Shown here piece by piece: positions 25,991 through 34,751 of a stretch of DNA of 64,000 nucleotides. Both the position numbers and the translations under genes were made by a program. The DNA comes from Streptomyces luteolifulvus (GTDB lineage: Bacteria; Actinomycetota; Actinomycetes; Streptomycetales; Streptomycetaceae): NCBI RefSeq assembly GCF_008806595.1, contig NZ_VZRB01000010.1:124001-188000 (forward strand), written 5' to 3'. Below the pieces are notes generated by a model. The model ran no database searches. It had not been told where the DNA came from and saw only the letters and a program-made list of their open reading frames with translations. Position 1 is the stretch's first letter. Every line of letters begins with the position of its first letter.

Positions 25991-26872
25991 TCAGAACCCG
26001 CGGAGCACCACCGCCTTCGTCATCGCGAACTCCTCGTCCGTGAGCACCCCGTCCCGGTGCAGCTCGCCCAACTCGCGCAGCCGGCGCAGCAGGACGTCGT
26101 GATGGTCGGCCGAGGGCGGCACGGACGCCGCCGGACGGGGCCGGTCCGCGAGGTCGCCGGTGTGGGCGGAGGGGTGCGGCAGCCGGGCCGTGACCGCGGT
26201 GGCGACCAGGGCCGTGAGCAGATCGCGGCGGGTGCTGCCCCACAGGTCCAGGGCGTAGGGGTCCTTCTCGGGCGGCAGTTTGGAGAACGCGGTCTCGCGG
26301 GTCACGAAGCGCAGGAAGCCGTCCTCGTAGCCGGAGTTCGGCAGCCACTCGACCTGGACGAGGTCGGTGACGGAGATGATCCGCGGGCCGGTCGCGCGTT
26401 TGACCCGGTCGGAGGTGTCGGCCCAGTCGATCCGCACCTGTGTGCCGTCGAAGGAGATCGTGCCGTCGGAGGAGCGGACCGAGACCGGCACCGGCGGGCC
26501 CGGCAGCAGATAGGTCCGGGTGGGCTCCTTGGGGATCTGGTCGAGGAGCAGGGCGTGGCGGATCTCCTCGGCCACGTACTCGGCGACGCCGGACCGGTCG
26601 ACGTCCACCACCAGCTGGTACGGGTCCGCAGGGCCGGGCAGCCGGCCGCCGGTCGCCTGGAGAAGGGGGTCGGCGCCCTCGCGCAGTCGCATCCGCAGCC
26701 GCCCGCGCTTGCGCTCCGGCTCGAAGACGACCCCGGAGACGGCCTCCAGCGGCACGGCGACCTCTCCGTACGTCTGCCGGAACAGCGGCACGGAGCGATG
26801 CAGTCCCGGCGTGATCCTGACCGTGCTGCCGTCGAAGGCCCAGGTCCCGTCACGCTGGATGATCTCGGCCAT
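25991..26872 (-). CDS. DUF4429 domain protein with C-terminal SHOCT motif
   Basis: A 293-residue protein with two similar beta-rich halves (GTWAFDGSTVRITPG and GTISFDGTQVRIDWA), the tandem DUF4429 arrangement, and a C-terminal SHOCT helix pair (LLRRLRELGELHRDGVLTDEEFAMTKAVVL). Both modules are linked in other proteins to membrane or oligomer association; no catalytic residues are apparent. There is no recognisable SD before the ATG at 26872. It converges on the aldolase gene, where short direct repeats of GCCGGATCTGCTC fill the gap. Confidence 0.85.
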   Translation of the reverse strand: MAEIIQRDGTWAFDGSTVRITPGLHRSVPLFRQTYGEVAVPLEAVSGVVFEPERKRGRLRMRLREGADPLLQATGGRLPGPADPYQLVVDVDRSGVAEYVAEEIRHALLLDQIPKEPTRTYLLPGPPVPVSVRSSDGTISFDGTQVRIDWADTSDRVKRATGPRIISVTDLVQVEWLPNSGYEDGFLRFVTRETAFSKLPPEKDPYALDLWGSTRRDLLTALVATAVTARLPHPSAHTGDLADRPRPAASVPPSADHHDVLLRRLRELGELHRDGVLTDEEFAMTKAVVLRGF

Positions 26873-27061
26873 AGGGGAATTCTCGCAGCCCGGTCAACAC
26901 GGCGGTCCCGGCTTCACCGCCGCCGTACCGGACCTGCCGGACACGGACGGTATGTGATGGGGCACAATTCGCTGTCATCGCAGGGGAGTTGTTCGCAGGC
27001 CGGTGAGGGGACCCGTCGAGGGCCGCCGGTCACGAGATCGCGGGGAAGGCGGGCGTCGGGC

Positions 27062-28339
27062 GTGGCGGTGCAGGAGGCGAGACAGGGCGTGGACGCGAGC
27101 GCCCACGGGGGTGGCTGCACTTGCGGGGACTGCCCGCACGGGGCACGAGCGGGGCACCGGCGGGCCGTCGCCGAATTTCTGCTGCAACGGGACGGGTTCG
27201 CGGCCGGACAGGGGCTGCCGGCGGCCGTGGCCCACTCGGCCTCGGCCTCCCGGCAGTGGGTCTCGGAGGAACTCACGCAGTCCGCCGAACTCGTCGCCGA
27301 GCGCGGGCGGGCCGAGGGCGAGGCATGGCTCGCGCGACTGTGGCGCCGCACGGCGTACACGGTGTGGGCGGGCGTCGTCCTGCTGCTCCTGGCGCAGGCC
27401 CTCACGGCGATCGGCGCGGGCTGGACCGCTGCGCGCACCGCCGGACTGCTCGCGGCCCTGGTCGTGGCCGGCGCGCTCACCGCGGCCTCGTGCTTCCATC
27501 GCGCGCGGGGCGGTGCGCTGGCGCCCGTGATCGGTGAGGACAACCGTCTGTCCACCTCGCGCGCGGTGGCCGCGGCCTGGGTGCTGTTCGTCGCCTACGC
27601 CGTGCTCGTGCTGGCGGGGCGCCTCGCCGCGGCCTCCGGACACTCCGAGCGCGACAGGCTGATCTCCGGGCTCGAACTCGCCCGCGGCGCGGGCATGGTG
27701 ACCGTGCTCGCCGTGGTGTGCGGCATCGCCGTGCTGGTACGGCGGGTGGTCGGGCTGCGGGTGCTGGGGCAGCGGCTGCAGAAGGTGCGCGCCGACCGGC
27801 CGAGGGCCGCCGACCTGCTGACCGACGACGCGGGCCGCGGCACCTTCGCCGACATCCAGTACGTCGTGATCGGCGCGGTCGCCCTGGTGTTCTCGGCCGT
27901 ACGGCTGGCCCGGCGGCCGGAGCAGCTGCCGGATCTGCCGTGGGGGCTGGCGGTGGTGGTGCTGGTGTCGGCGGCGACCTATGTGGCGGGCAAATACGCC
28001 GAGGGCGGCCGGCCGGTGATCCTCTCCGTGGTGCGGTCGAGGGAGGCCGGCGATCTGGACGCGCCGATCCGCACCGGCGACGACATCGAGATCCGCGGGG
28101 CGGGTTTCGTCCCGCCGGGCGCGGAGACCGCCGACCGGCTGTCCCGGATGGTCGTACGGATCGGACCCGTGCATGTGCATGTGCCGCTCGTGCCGGTGAC
28201 CGGGGGCTTCAGCAACCCCACGGACACCGTGCTGACCCTGCCGGTGCCGGCGGACGTGGAGCCCGGGCGGGTGGAGGTGCAGGTGGTCACGGCGGCCGGG
28301 GCCGAGACCAACCGGTACACGATCGACGTGACCGACTGA
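27062..28339 (+). CDS. Six-TM membrane protein with N-terminal CxCxxC and C-terminal beta domain
   Basis: A protein of about 425 residues. A short N-terminal GGCTCGDCPHG motif (CxCxxC) may bind a metal. A helical region is followed by about six TM segments (TAYTVWAGVVLLLLAQALTA, AGLLAALVVAGALTAAS, AAWVLFVAYAVLVLAG, VTVLAVVCGIAVLVRR, YVVIGAVALVFSAV, LAVVVLVSAATYVAG). The last 90 residues (GDDIEIRGAGFVPPG, VTGGFSNPTDTVLTLPVP) look like an IPT/Ig-type beta-sandwich. The start is unclear: GTGs at 27062, 27068 and 27089 all lack an ideal SD, the best being GGAGG 11 bp before 27089. Function unknown. Confidence 0.7.
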   Translation: MAVQEARQGVDASAHGGGCTCGDCPHGARAGHRRAVAEFLLQRDGFAAGQGLPAAVAHSASASRQWVSEELTQSAELVAERGRAEGEAWLARLWRRTAYTVWAGVVLLLLAQALTAIGAGWTAARTAGLLAALVVAGALTAASCFHRARGGALAPVIGEDNRLSTSRAVAAAWVLFVAYAVLVLAGRLAAASGHSERDRLISGLELARGAGMVTVLAVVCGIAVLVRRVVGLRVLGQRLQKVRADRPRAADLLTDDAGRGTFADIQYVVIGAVALVFSAVRLARRPEQLPDLPWGLAVVVLVSAATYVAGKYAEGGRPVILSVVRSREAGDLDAPIRTGDDIEIRGAGFVPPGAETADRLSRMVVRIGPVHVHVPLVPVTGGFSNPTDTVLTLPVPADVEPGRVEVQVVTAAGAETNRYTIDVTD

Positions 28340-28495
28340 CCGACCGACTGACCGGCATCCGGCGCGGCCCGGGAAACGCTGAGCCGAAGCGGGCAAGCCG
28401 GAAAAACGACCCGGACAGGATTGAGCGGAGCTTCTCCGTCGTACGTATCGTTTTGCGGGGGGTCACGGCACGGCGGCGAGAGGCGGCTAGGAACG

Positions 28496-29023
28496 ATGAC
28501 TCACGGCATTCGCACGGACACGCAATCCACCTATCTGGACGGCGGCCGGAACTGGCGGGACACCGCCTCCCGTTACGCCCTGCTCCCGCTGCGCATCTTC
28601 CTCGGCGTCACCTTCACCTACGCGGGCCTGGACAAGCTCACCGACAGCGCCTTCATGAAGAGCTCCGGCGCCGGTTCGATCGGCGAGACGATGCGCGGGG
28701 TCCGCGACTCCTCGGCCATCCCGGCCCTGGTCGACCTGGCGCTGAAGAGTCCCGTCGGTTTCGGCTACGCCATCGCCTTCGGTGAGCTGGCCGTCGGCAT
28801 CGGCACCCTGATCGGACTGCTCGCCCGCCTGGCCGCGCTCGGCGGTGCGCTGATCTCGCTGAGCCTGTGGCTGACCGTCAGCTGGGCCTCCGACCCCTAC
28901 TACTTCGGCAACGACCTGCCCTATCTGATGTCCTGGATCCCTCTCATCCTCGCGGGCGCCTCCATGTTCTCCGTGGACGCCGCTCTGCGGAACCGACGAC
29001 GGCAGCGCGCGGGAGGCTACTGA
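28496..29023 (+). CDS. DoxX-family membrane protein
   Basis: A 175-residue protein. RYALLPLRIFLGVTFTYAGLDKLTDSAF is the DoxX signature, followed by three more hydrophobic helices (IAFGELAVGIGTLIGLLARLAALGGAL, SLWLTVSW, LPYLMSWIPLILAGASMF). DoxX proteins are linked to quinone and thiol redox chemistry in membranes, but this member's partner is unknown. The ATG at 28496 is preceded by TAGGA; a longer frame from a TTG at 28421 lacks an SD. Confidence 0.85.
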   Translation: MTHGIRTDTQSTYLDGGRNWRDTASRYALLPLRIFLGVTFTYAGLDKLTDSAFMKSSGAGSIGETMRGVRDSSAIPALVDLALKSPVGFGYAIAFGELAVGIGTLIGLLARLAALGGALISLSLWLTVSWASDPYYFGNDLPYLMSWIPLILAGASMFSVDAALRNRRRQRAGGY

Positions 29024-29071
29024 CAGCTCCGCCGCCGGTGGCTCGCTGCCGGCAGCTCCCCGGGGCGGGGC

Positions 29072-29335
29072 TCAGCCTCCCGCGTTCGGCTGAGCCTCCG
29101 CCCGGCCGCCCAGGTCGCCCGGCCCGGCCGCACGGCCCCGGCCGCGGCGTCGGCGTATGCCCCCGGCGAGGATGCCGACCGCCCCTGCCAGACAGAGGCC
29201 GCCCATGACGAGCGGGATCACCACGAACCACGGGGTGTCCCAGAGGCCGCCCGCGTCACCGGCGTAGAGGCCGCCCGCGACGGTGAGCACGACACCGGCG
29301 ACCAGCCTCCCGGGCTGGAACTCATGACGCAGCAC
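29072..29335 (-). CDS. Small two-TM membrane protein coupled to the PspC-domain gene
   Basis: An 87-residue protein with two hydrophobic segments (LVAGVVLTVAGGLYAG and FVVIPLVMGGLCLAGAVGILAGG) and a basic Arg/Gly-rich tail. Its ATG at 29335 overlaps the end of the upstream PspC-domain gene by 14 bp, which implies translational coupling and a shared role, probably as an accessory membrane subunit of the envelope-stress module. No catalytic motif. Confidence 0.75.
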   Translation of the reverse strand: MLRHEFQPGRLVAGVVLTVAGGLYAGDAGGLWDTPWFVVIPLVMGGLCLAGAVGILAGGIRRRRGRGRAAGPGDLGGRAEAQPNAGG

Positions 29336-30755
29336 GGCTCACCTCCGCCTGTCCGAGGCCCACCTGGAGATCGACGTCGAGCGTGCCCTTGCTCTTGCCG
29401 CCCGAGGCCGGCGACAGGGTCACCTTCTTGTACCTGCCGGGCTCCACGTCCACGTCTTTCTCCTTGTCGCCCGGCATCTGGATGTCGCCCACCCCCACGT
29501 CGATGTGCAGCTTCACGGTCATGTCCGGCGGCACGATCACCCTCGCCCTGCCCACGCCCACCTGGACCCTCGACTCCACCGTCTGCTTCTCGGCCAGGTT
29601 CAGCCGGGTCAGGTCCAGGGTGCCGACGCCGGTGCCGAGCTCGTACTTCCGCTGGACGTCCGCCACCGCGGCGGGCCGCCAGGTGGTGCGCACCCAGTCC
29701 GTGCCGATGTTCTTGGGCAGCGCGGCCGAAGCGGCGAGCAGGCCTGCCGTGATGATCGCGAGGAAGACCGAGCCCGCCCCTGTGCGCCCCAGGAACGCGC
29801 TGACCGCGATGCCCAGGCCGAACACGGCGAGCGCGCAGGCCAGACCGGTCTGGAGGCTGGTGCCGAGCGCCTGGTGGTCCCACGTCAGACCCGTGCCGAG
29901 GCCGCCCGCCAGCAGGGCCAGCAGGAAGACCCGGCCGCCGATCCCGCGGGGGCCGCGCTGCCTCGGCTGCTGGGCGGGCGGGGTGCGTATGTCCCAGCGG
30001 CCCCGCTCGTAGCCCCGGCCGATGCTGACGGCTGCCGCGATGTCGCGGTCCCGGGAGTCCCTCGGGCCCCACAGATAACCCGTGCCGCCCTCGTGAGTGC
30101 CGTCCTTGACGATGGGGTCGCGCCACCAGGACGGGTACGCGGCGGGCACCGGCGGCGCCTGCGCCTCGGGCGGGGCGTCGGCGACGGCCTGCGCGGCCAG
30201 CGGGTCGGGGTCGGGGGCGCTCCGGTGCTGCGACCAGTACCCGGCGCCCGCGAGCAGAAGGGAGAGGACGACGGCGAAGGCCAGCACCCCGCCGTTCTTC
30301 AGCATCGTCAGGAACACCCCGCAGCCGACCAGCGCGAACAGCACGGCGGCCAGGGCCTGGCCGTCGACGCGGCCGGTCAGCAGCTTGCGCACCTCGTTCT
30401 GGTCCTCGTCGTCGTACGGGACGAAGAGCCAGGCGAACCCGTAGAAGATGAGGCCGATGCCGCCCGTCGCGGCGAGCACCGCGAGCGTGATCCGGAAGAT
30501 CACCGGGTCCATGTCGCACTGCCGACCCAGCCCGGCACACACACCCGCGACCGTCTTGTGGCGGCGGTCGCGCCGGAACTTGTGGGGCGGCCCGGCCGCA
30601 CCGGCCTCGCCGACGGCGGCCGCGTCCGCGGCCGGGGGGTCCTGCGGCCCGTCGGCCGCGGCGGGTGCGGCATCCTGCGGCCCGCCGCCCGGGGCCGCCG
30701 GGCGAGGGCCGGAGCCGGGTCCCGGACCCGTCGCGGCGTGCTGGTGCTCTGTCAT
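29322..30755 (-). CDS. PspC-domain membrane protein with LiaF-like C-terminal region
   Basis: A 477-residue protein. A Pro/Ala/Gly-rich N-terminus is followed by a PspC domain (KFRRDRRHKTVAGVCAGLG, FYGFAWLFVPYDDED), several further TM segments, and a C-terminal soluble beta-repeat region (LNLAEKQTVESRVQVGVGRARVIVPPDM, VKLHIDVGVGDIQMPG) resembling LiaF/toast-rack domains. The ATG at 30755 is supported by GGACAC just upstream. It is divergent from the sensor-kinase gene (180 bp between the starts), the expected layout for a membrane inhibitor and sensor of a Lia-type two-component system. Confidence 0.85.
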   Translation of the reverse strand: MTEHQHAATGPGPGSGPRPAAPGGGPQDAAPAAADGPQDPPAADAAAVGEAGAAGPPHKFRRDRRHKTVAGVCAGLGRQCDMDPVIFRITLAVLAATGGIGLIFYGFAWLFVPYDDEDQNEVRKLLTGRVDGQALAAVLFALVGCGVFLTMLKNGGVLAFAVVLSLLLAGAGYWSQHRSAPDPDPLAAQAVADAPPEAQAPPVPAAYPSWWRDPIVKDGTHEGGTGYLWGPRDSRDRDIAAAVSIGRGYERGRWDIRTPPAQQPRQRGPRGIGGRVFLLALLAGGLGTGLTWDHQALGTSLQTGLACALAVFGLGIAVSAFLGRTGAGSVFLAIITAGLLAASAALPKNIGTDWVRTTWRPAAVADVQRKYELGTGVGTLDLTRLNLAEKQTVESRVQVGVGRARVIVPPDMTVKLHIDVGVGDIQMPGDKEKDVDVEPGRYKKVTLSPASGGKSKGTLDVDLQVGLGQAEVSRAAS

Positions 30756-30934
30756 GTGTCCATGGTGACGGGCGCATCGCCGCCGCGGCAGTCGGAACGA
30801 CCCTGGTCGGACCCTGATATCGCCCCTGAGCCGGTGCCGGGGAGCCGTTCGACCGGGCCGCCGCTCGGAGATCAGGGGAGTCTCCGGGGTCGACCCTGAT
30901 GCTCCGGCTCTCCGGCCGTGTGAGGATCGATGAC

Positions 30935-32227
30935 ATGCCGGAAGCCGCAGCAGCGCCACTCGTTGAACCGCGGCCGCCGCGCAAGCTCTACCGCAGCAGC
31001 GACGGACGCTGGCTCGGTGGTGTGGCGCGGGGGCTCGCCGGACACCTCGGGCTGCCCGTGATCTGGGTGCGGCTCGTCTTCGTCGGCCTGTTCATGGCGG
31101 ACGGCCTCGGCGCCCTGCTGTATGCCGCGTTCTGGTTCTTCGTGCCGCTCGGCGTGGGCGGCGTCGGCGACCAGCGGCCCCCGTCCCTCGTCACCGCCGA
31201 GACCTCGCCCGACGGCCGCCGCAGACTCGTGGCCCGCAAGCCGGACAAGGGCCAGATCGTGGCCCTGCTCCTCATGGTCGTCGTGGCCATGGCCTTCGTC
31301 AGCAGCGTCAATCTGGGCAGCGGCGCCAAGGCGTACCTTCTGCCCGCCGTGCTCGTCGGCGCGGGCGTCGCCCTCGTCTGGCGCCAGGCCGACAACGCGC
31401 GCCGGGCCCGCTGGGCCGAGGTCGGCCGCCGCCGTCGCACGGTCACCCTGCTCAGATCCGTGGGCGGCGTGCTGCTGGTGACGGCGGGCGTCTCCGGCAT
31501 CTTCGTCCTCCAGGGCTCCGCCGCCCATCTCGGCTCGGTCCTGCAGGCGGCCCTCGCGGTCCTCGTCGGCATAACGCTCCTCGCAGGCCCGTACCTGGTG
31601 CGGATGACCCAGGACCTCTCCGAGGAGCGTCTGATGCGTATCCGCGCCCAGGAGCGCGCGGAGGTCGCCGCCCATGTCCACGACTCGGTGCTGCACACCC
31701 TGACCCTGATACAGCGGAACGCGGAGAACGCGGCAGAAGTGCGCCGCCTCGCCCGCGCCCAGGAGCGTGACCTGCGCACCTGGCTCTACAAGCCGGAGGG
31801 CACCGGCAAGGACGAGGCCGACGAACCCACCAGCGTCGCCGACGCCGTCCGCCGCAACGCCGCCGAGGTCGAGGACAAGCACGGCGTCCCCATAGAGGTC
31901 GTCGTGGTCGGCGACTGCCCGCTCGACGAAAGAATCGGCGCGCAGATGCAGGCCGGACGTGAGGCGATGGTGAACGCCGCCAAGTACGGTGGCGAGGGCG
32001 GCGCCGTACAGGTCTACGCCGAAGTCGAGGGGAGAACGGTCTTCGTGTCCGTGCGCGACCGGGGCCCCGGCTTCGACCTCGACTCGATACCCGCCGACCG
32101 CATGGGCGTCAGAGAATCGATCATCGGCCGCATGGCGCGCAACGGAGGCACGGCGCGACTGCGCGCGGTGCCGGGCGGCGGCACGGAGGTCGAGCTGGAG
32201 ATGGAGAGGGCGGAGAACACGTCATGA
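30935..32227 (+). CDS. PspC-domain sensor histidine kinase (LiaS/NarX-like)
   Basis: A 430-residue membrane kinase. The N-terminal PspC domain (RKLYRSSDGRWLGGVARGLAGHLG) with TM helices is followed by about three more TM segments, a HisKA_3-type phosphoacceptor region (EVAAHVHDSVLHTLTLIQ, acceptor His in HD) and a HATPase domain (REAMVNAAKYGG, DRGPGFD, GGGTEVELE). The ATG at 30935 has GAGGA 8 bp upstream. Its end overlaps the regulator start by ATGA. Having PspC in both the kinase and the divergent LiaF-like protein suggests direct membrane-stress sensing. Confidence 0.9.
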   Translation: MPEAAAAPLVEPRPPRKLYRSSDGRWLGGVARGLAGHLGLPVIWVRLVFVGLFMADGLGALLYAAFWFFVPLGVGGVGDQRPPSLVTAETSPDGRRRLVARKPDKGQIVALLLMVVVAMAFVSSVNLGSGAKAYLLPAVLVGAGVALVWRQADNARRARWAEVGRRRRTVTLLRSVGGVLLVTAGVSGIFVLQGSAAHLGSVLQAALAVLVGITLLAGPYLVRMTQDLSEERLMRIRAQERAEVAAHVHDSVLHTLTLIQRNAENAAEVRRLARAQERDLRTWLYKPEGTGKDEADEPTSVADAVRRNAAEVEDKHGVPIEVVVVGDCPLDERIGAQMQAGREAMVNAAKYGGEGGAVQVYAEVEGRTVFVSVRDRGPGFDLDSIPADRMGVRESIIGRMARNGGTARLRAVPGGGTEVELEMERAENTS

Positions 32228-32967
32228 GCGACCCGACCGAGGCGAACGGTACGACGGGAGCGGCGGAGGCCGAATCCGGTCAGACCGCGGGCGGCGGCGC
32301 CGCCGCGCGGCATGTACGCGTGGTCCTCGTCGACGACCACCGCATGTTCCGTACGGGCGTCCAGGCCGAGATCGGCCAGACCGAGCAGACCGGGGTCGAG
32401 GTCGTCGGCGAGGCCGCGGACGTCGACCAGGCGGTCACGGTCATCACCGCGACCCGGCCCGAGGTGGTCCTGCTGGACGTCCACCTCCCGGGCGGCGGCG
32501 GGGTCGAAGTGCTGCGCCGCTGCGCCCCGTTGATGGCGGACGCGGAGCAGCCCGTCCGTTTCCTCGCCCTGTCCGTCTCGGACGCGGCGGAGGACGTGAT
32601 CGGGGTGATCCGCGGCGGAGCGCGGGGCTATGTGACGAAGACGATCACGGGCACCGACCTGGTCGACTCCATCTTCCGTGTCCAGGAGGGCGACGCGGTC
32701 TTCTCCCCGCGGCTGGCCGGCTTCGTCCTCGACGCCTTCGCCTCCACCGACGCCCCGCCCGTCGACGAAGACCTCGACCGCCTCACCCAGCGGGAGCGGG
32801 AGGTGCTGCGGCTCATCGCCCGGGGCTACGCCTACAAGGAGATCGCCAAGCAGCTCTTCATCTCGGTGAAGACGGTCGAGTCCCATGTCTCCGCGGTCCT
32901 GAGGAAGCTCCAGCTGTCGAACCGGCACGAGCTGACCCGGTGGGCGACGGCACGACGGCTGGTGTGA
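32224..32967 (+). CDS. NarL/LuxR-family response regulator
   Basis: A 247-residue regulator. The receiver has VRVVLVDDHRMFRTGVQ (acidic pocket), the phosphoacceptor in VVLLDVHLPGGGG and the conserved Lys in GYVTKTI. The C-terminal LuxR HTH is LTQREREVLRLIARGYAYKEIAKQLFIS with VKTVESHVSAVLRKL. It overlaps the kinase stop by 4 bp (ATGA), so it is coupled. Its targets probably include the divergent PspC/LiaF-like operon. Confidence 0.93.
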   Translation: MSDPTEANGTTGAAEAESGQTAGGGAAARHVRVVLVDDHRMFRTGVQAEIGQTEQTGVEVVGEAADVDQAVTVITATRPEVVLLDVHLPGGGGVEVLRRCAPLMADAEQPVRFLALSVSDAAEDVIGVIRGGARGYVTKTITGTDLVDSIFRVQEGDAVFSPRLAGFVLDAFASTDAPPVDEDLDRLTQREREVLRLIARGYAYKEIAKQLFISVKTVESHVSAVLRKLQLSNRHELTRWATARRLV

Positions 32968-32998
32968 GCCGGGCCCGCCGGCGCGGGACTCACACCAC
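32959..32998. terminator. Bidirectional terminator overlapping both converging stop codons
   Basis: TGGTGTGAG (32960-32968) pairs with CTCACACCA (32989-32997) around a GC-rich loop. The arms contain the response-regulator stop and the last codons of the NlpC/P60 gene. Confidence 0.65.
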
Positions 32999-34048
32999 CC
33001 GGGTCGCGCCCGCGAACGGCATCTCGTCGATCGGGGCCAGGCGCACGGGTGCCGAGGGGTTCGGGGCGTGGATCATCCGGCCGTTGCCCACATAGATGCC
33101 GACGTGGCTGATGCCGGAGTAGAAGAACACCAGGTCGCCGGGGCGGAGTTCGGAGCGTGCGACGCGCCGGCCCGCGTTGATCTGGGCGTACGTGGTGCGG
33201 GGGAGGGAGATGCCGGCCGCGCGGTAGGCGGCCTGGGCGAGGCCGGAGCAGTCGAATGCGTCCGGTCCCGTCGCGCCCCACACATAGGGGCTGCCGAGTT
33301 TCTTGTAGGCGTAGGCGACGGCGGCCACCGCACGGGAGTTGGGGGCCGCCGTGGAACCGGCGGCCGTCAGGGCGTCCCGCGTGTCCGAGGCCGACCGCGA
33401 GGCGTGGCCCGCGGCGGCTGCGGTGACCCGCGCCCGGCCCTGCGGCGTCAGCCGGGACAGCAGCTGTCTCGCCTCGCCCAGTTTCCCGGTGACCGTCTTC
33501 TTCTGCCGCTGCAGCTCGGCCTGCCCTGACCTGAGCGACGACAGTTCGACCTGGGCGGCACCGCGCAGCTGCCCGAGCTCCCGGAGCTGCTTCCGTACCC
33601 GGGCCACGGCCCCGGACTGCCGGTCGCCCGCCCGCTCGGCGAACGCCGTGCCCTCCAGATACCGGTCGGGACTGGCGGAGAGCATCAGCTGCACCGTGGG
33701 GTCGAGCCCACCGCTGCGGTACTGCGCCGCCGCGATGGAACCGAGGGCGTCCCGCGCCGAGTTGAGCTTCTCCTCCTTGCGGGCGGCCTCGTCCCGCAGT
33801 GCCTTCAGCCGCCGCTCCGCCGAATCCGCCTTCTCCTTCGCGCCGTTGTACCTCTCGGTGGCGGCCTCCGCCTCCTGGTACAGCTTGTCCACCTTCGCCT
33901 TGACCTGCGCAGGCGTCGGATTCGGCTCGGCGTGCCCGATCCCCTCGAAGCACGTTGCCGTGGCCGCGCCCGCCAGGGCGATGGTCGCGGCCGTGCGGGT
34001 GGTGCTGCCGCCGAGCGAGCGCTGTCGGGGCTTGCGGTGCGCTGCCAC
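32990..34048 (-). CDS. Secreted NlpC/P60 cell-wall peptidase (C40), no riboswitch
   Basis: A 352-residue exported protein: a Tat/Sec-like N-terminus (AHRKPRQRSLGG, then hydrophobic TAATIALAGAATATCF), a long coiled-coil region (about 35-220) and a C-terminal NlpC/P60 domain with catalytic Cys in DAFDCSGLAQAAY, His in ISHVGIYVGNG and a third polar His in MIHAPNP. Domain order matches RipA-type D,L-endopeptidases. The GTG at 34048 gives the same MAxHRKPR start as the paralogue at 37044. A 15-bp hairpin precedes it, but the c-di-AMP riboswitch hallmarks of the paralogue are absent. Confidence 0.9.
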   Translation of the reverse strand: MAAHRKPRQRSLGGSTTRTAATIALAGAATATCFEGIGHAEPNPTPAQVKAKVDKLYQEAEAATERYNGAKEKADSAERRLKALRDEAARKEEKLNSARDALGSIAAAQYRSGGLDPTVQLMLSASPDRYLEGTAFAERAGDRQSGAVARVRKQLRELGQLRGAAQVELSSLRSGQAELQRQKKTVTGKLGEARQLLSRLTPQGRARVTAAAAGHASRSASDTRDALTAAGSTAAPNSRAVAAVAYAYKKLGSPYVWGATGPDAFDCSGLAQAAYRAAGISLPRTTYAQINAGRRVARSELRPGDLVFFYSGISHVGIYVGNGRMIHAPNPSAPVRLAPIDEMPFAGATRVV

Positions 34049-34397
34049 CTGGACCGTCCCGTCCTTTCGTACGGCCGAGCCGTGTGCGCGTCCGGCGGCG
34101 GCCCGCACAGGGGGACGGGCCGCCGCCGGACCTTCTCGGCGGTGGTGGCCGACTGCCGCCCCTGGCCCGGGCGGCGGTGGGGAGCCGGTCACCTGGGGGA
34201 GGACGCTAGGCCTCGATGTGTCGGTGCGGTAACGCGTTGTGCAGAAGTGCCGGGTGCCGACCGAGGCGGGACCGTATGTGACCGCGACCCCCGTCCAGCG
34301 CGTTCCACTTCACGCAGGGTGATGACCGAACTGACGATTCCGGACGCGCCGGGGGCGCCGGAGTGCTATGGGCCGCCGCTGATTAGGCTCCGGCCTC
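34049..34397. other. Divergent intergenic region of 349 bp
   Basis: Apart from the 34091-34130 hairpin, it holds TAGGCT (34385-34390), a Streptomyces-like -10 lying 8 bp before the ATG of the small membrane protein, which would give a nearly leaderless transcript. No ORF with an SD is seen. Confidence 0.4.
34091..34130 (-). other. Strong 15-bp hairpin in the leader of the NlpC/P60 gene
   Basis: TCCGGCGGCGGCCCG and CGGGCCGCCGCCGGA pair perfectly around a 10-nt loop, 43 bp before the GTG start at 34048. The position inside the 5' leader suggests a regulatory or attenuating hairpin rather than the end of an upstream gene, because the neighbour on that side points away. Confidence 0.5.
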
Positions 34398-34751
34398 ATG
34401 GACGTACTCATCCATCTCTTCGTCGGCCTGCACATCATCGGCATCGCCGCGCTCCTCGGCGGCTTCCTCACCCAGATGAAGGCGATGGGCCAGGGCACCG
34501 CCCGCTTTGTCCCGGTGATGCTGTACGGCGCGCTGACGATGCTGGTCAGCGGCGTGATCCTGGTCGGTCTGCATCAGGCCGAGGACCACACCGTCAACAA
34601 CATCAAGATCGGGGTGAAGCTGGCCCTGCTGATCGTGATCCTCGGCCTCGTCTATGTGAAGCGGGACGAGGAGACGGTGGACAAGCGCCTGTTCGGCCTG
34701 GTGGGCCTGCTGACCACGGCGAACATCTTCATCGCGGTGCTGTGGACCTGA
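34398..34751 (+). CDS. Small four-TM membrane protein
   Basis: A 117-residue integral membrane protein with four hydrophobic segments (LIHLFVGLHIIGIAALLGGF, FVPVMLYGALTMLVSGVIL, IGVKLALLIVILGLVYV, LFGLVGLLTTANIFIAVLW). No SD is visible; the likely -10 TAGGCT just upstream fits a leaderless mRNA. Its last 23 bp overlap the converging TDT transporter gene. No functional motif was recognised. Confidence 0.75.
   Translation: MDVLIHLFVGLHIIGIAALLGGFLTQMKAMGQGTARFVPVMLYGALTMLVSGVILVGLHQAEDHTVNNIKIGVKLALLIVILGLVYVKRDEETVDKRLFGLVGLLTTANIFIAVLWT

Noticed and set aside
25988..27061. Upstream extension of the six-TM protein frame across the DUF4429 gene
   Set aside because: Antisense to a well-supported DUF4429/SHOCT gene; real homology-like content begins only near 27090.
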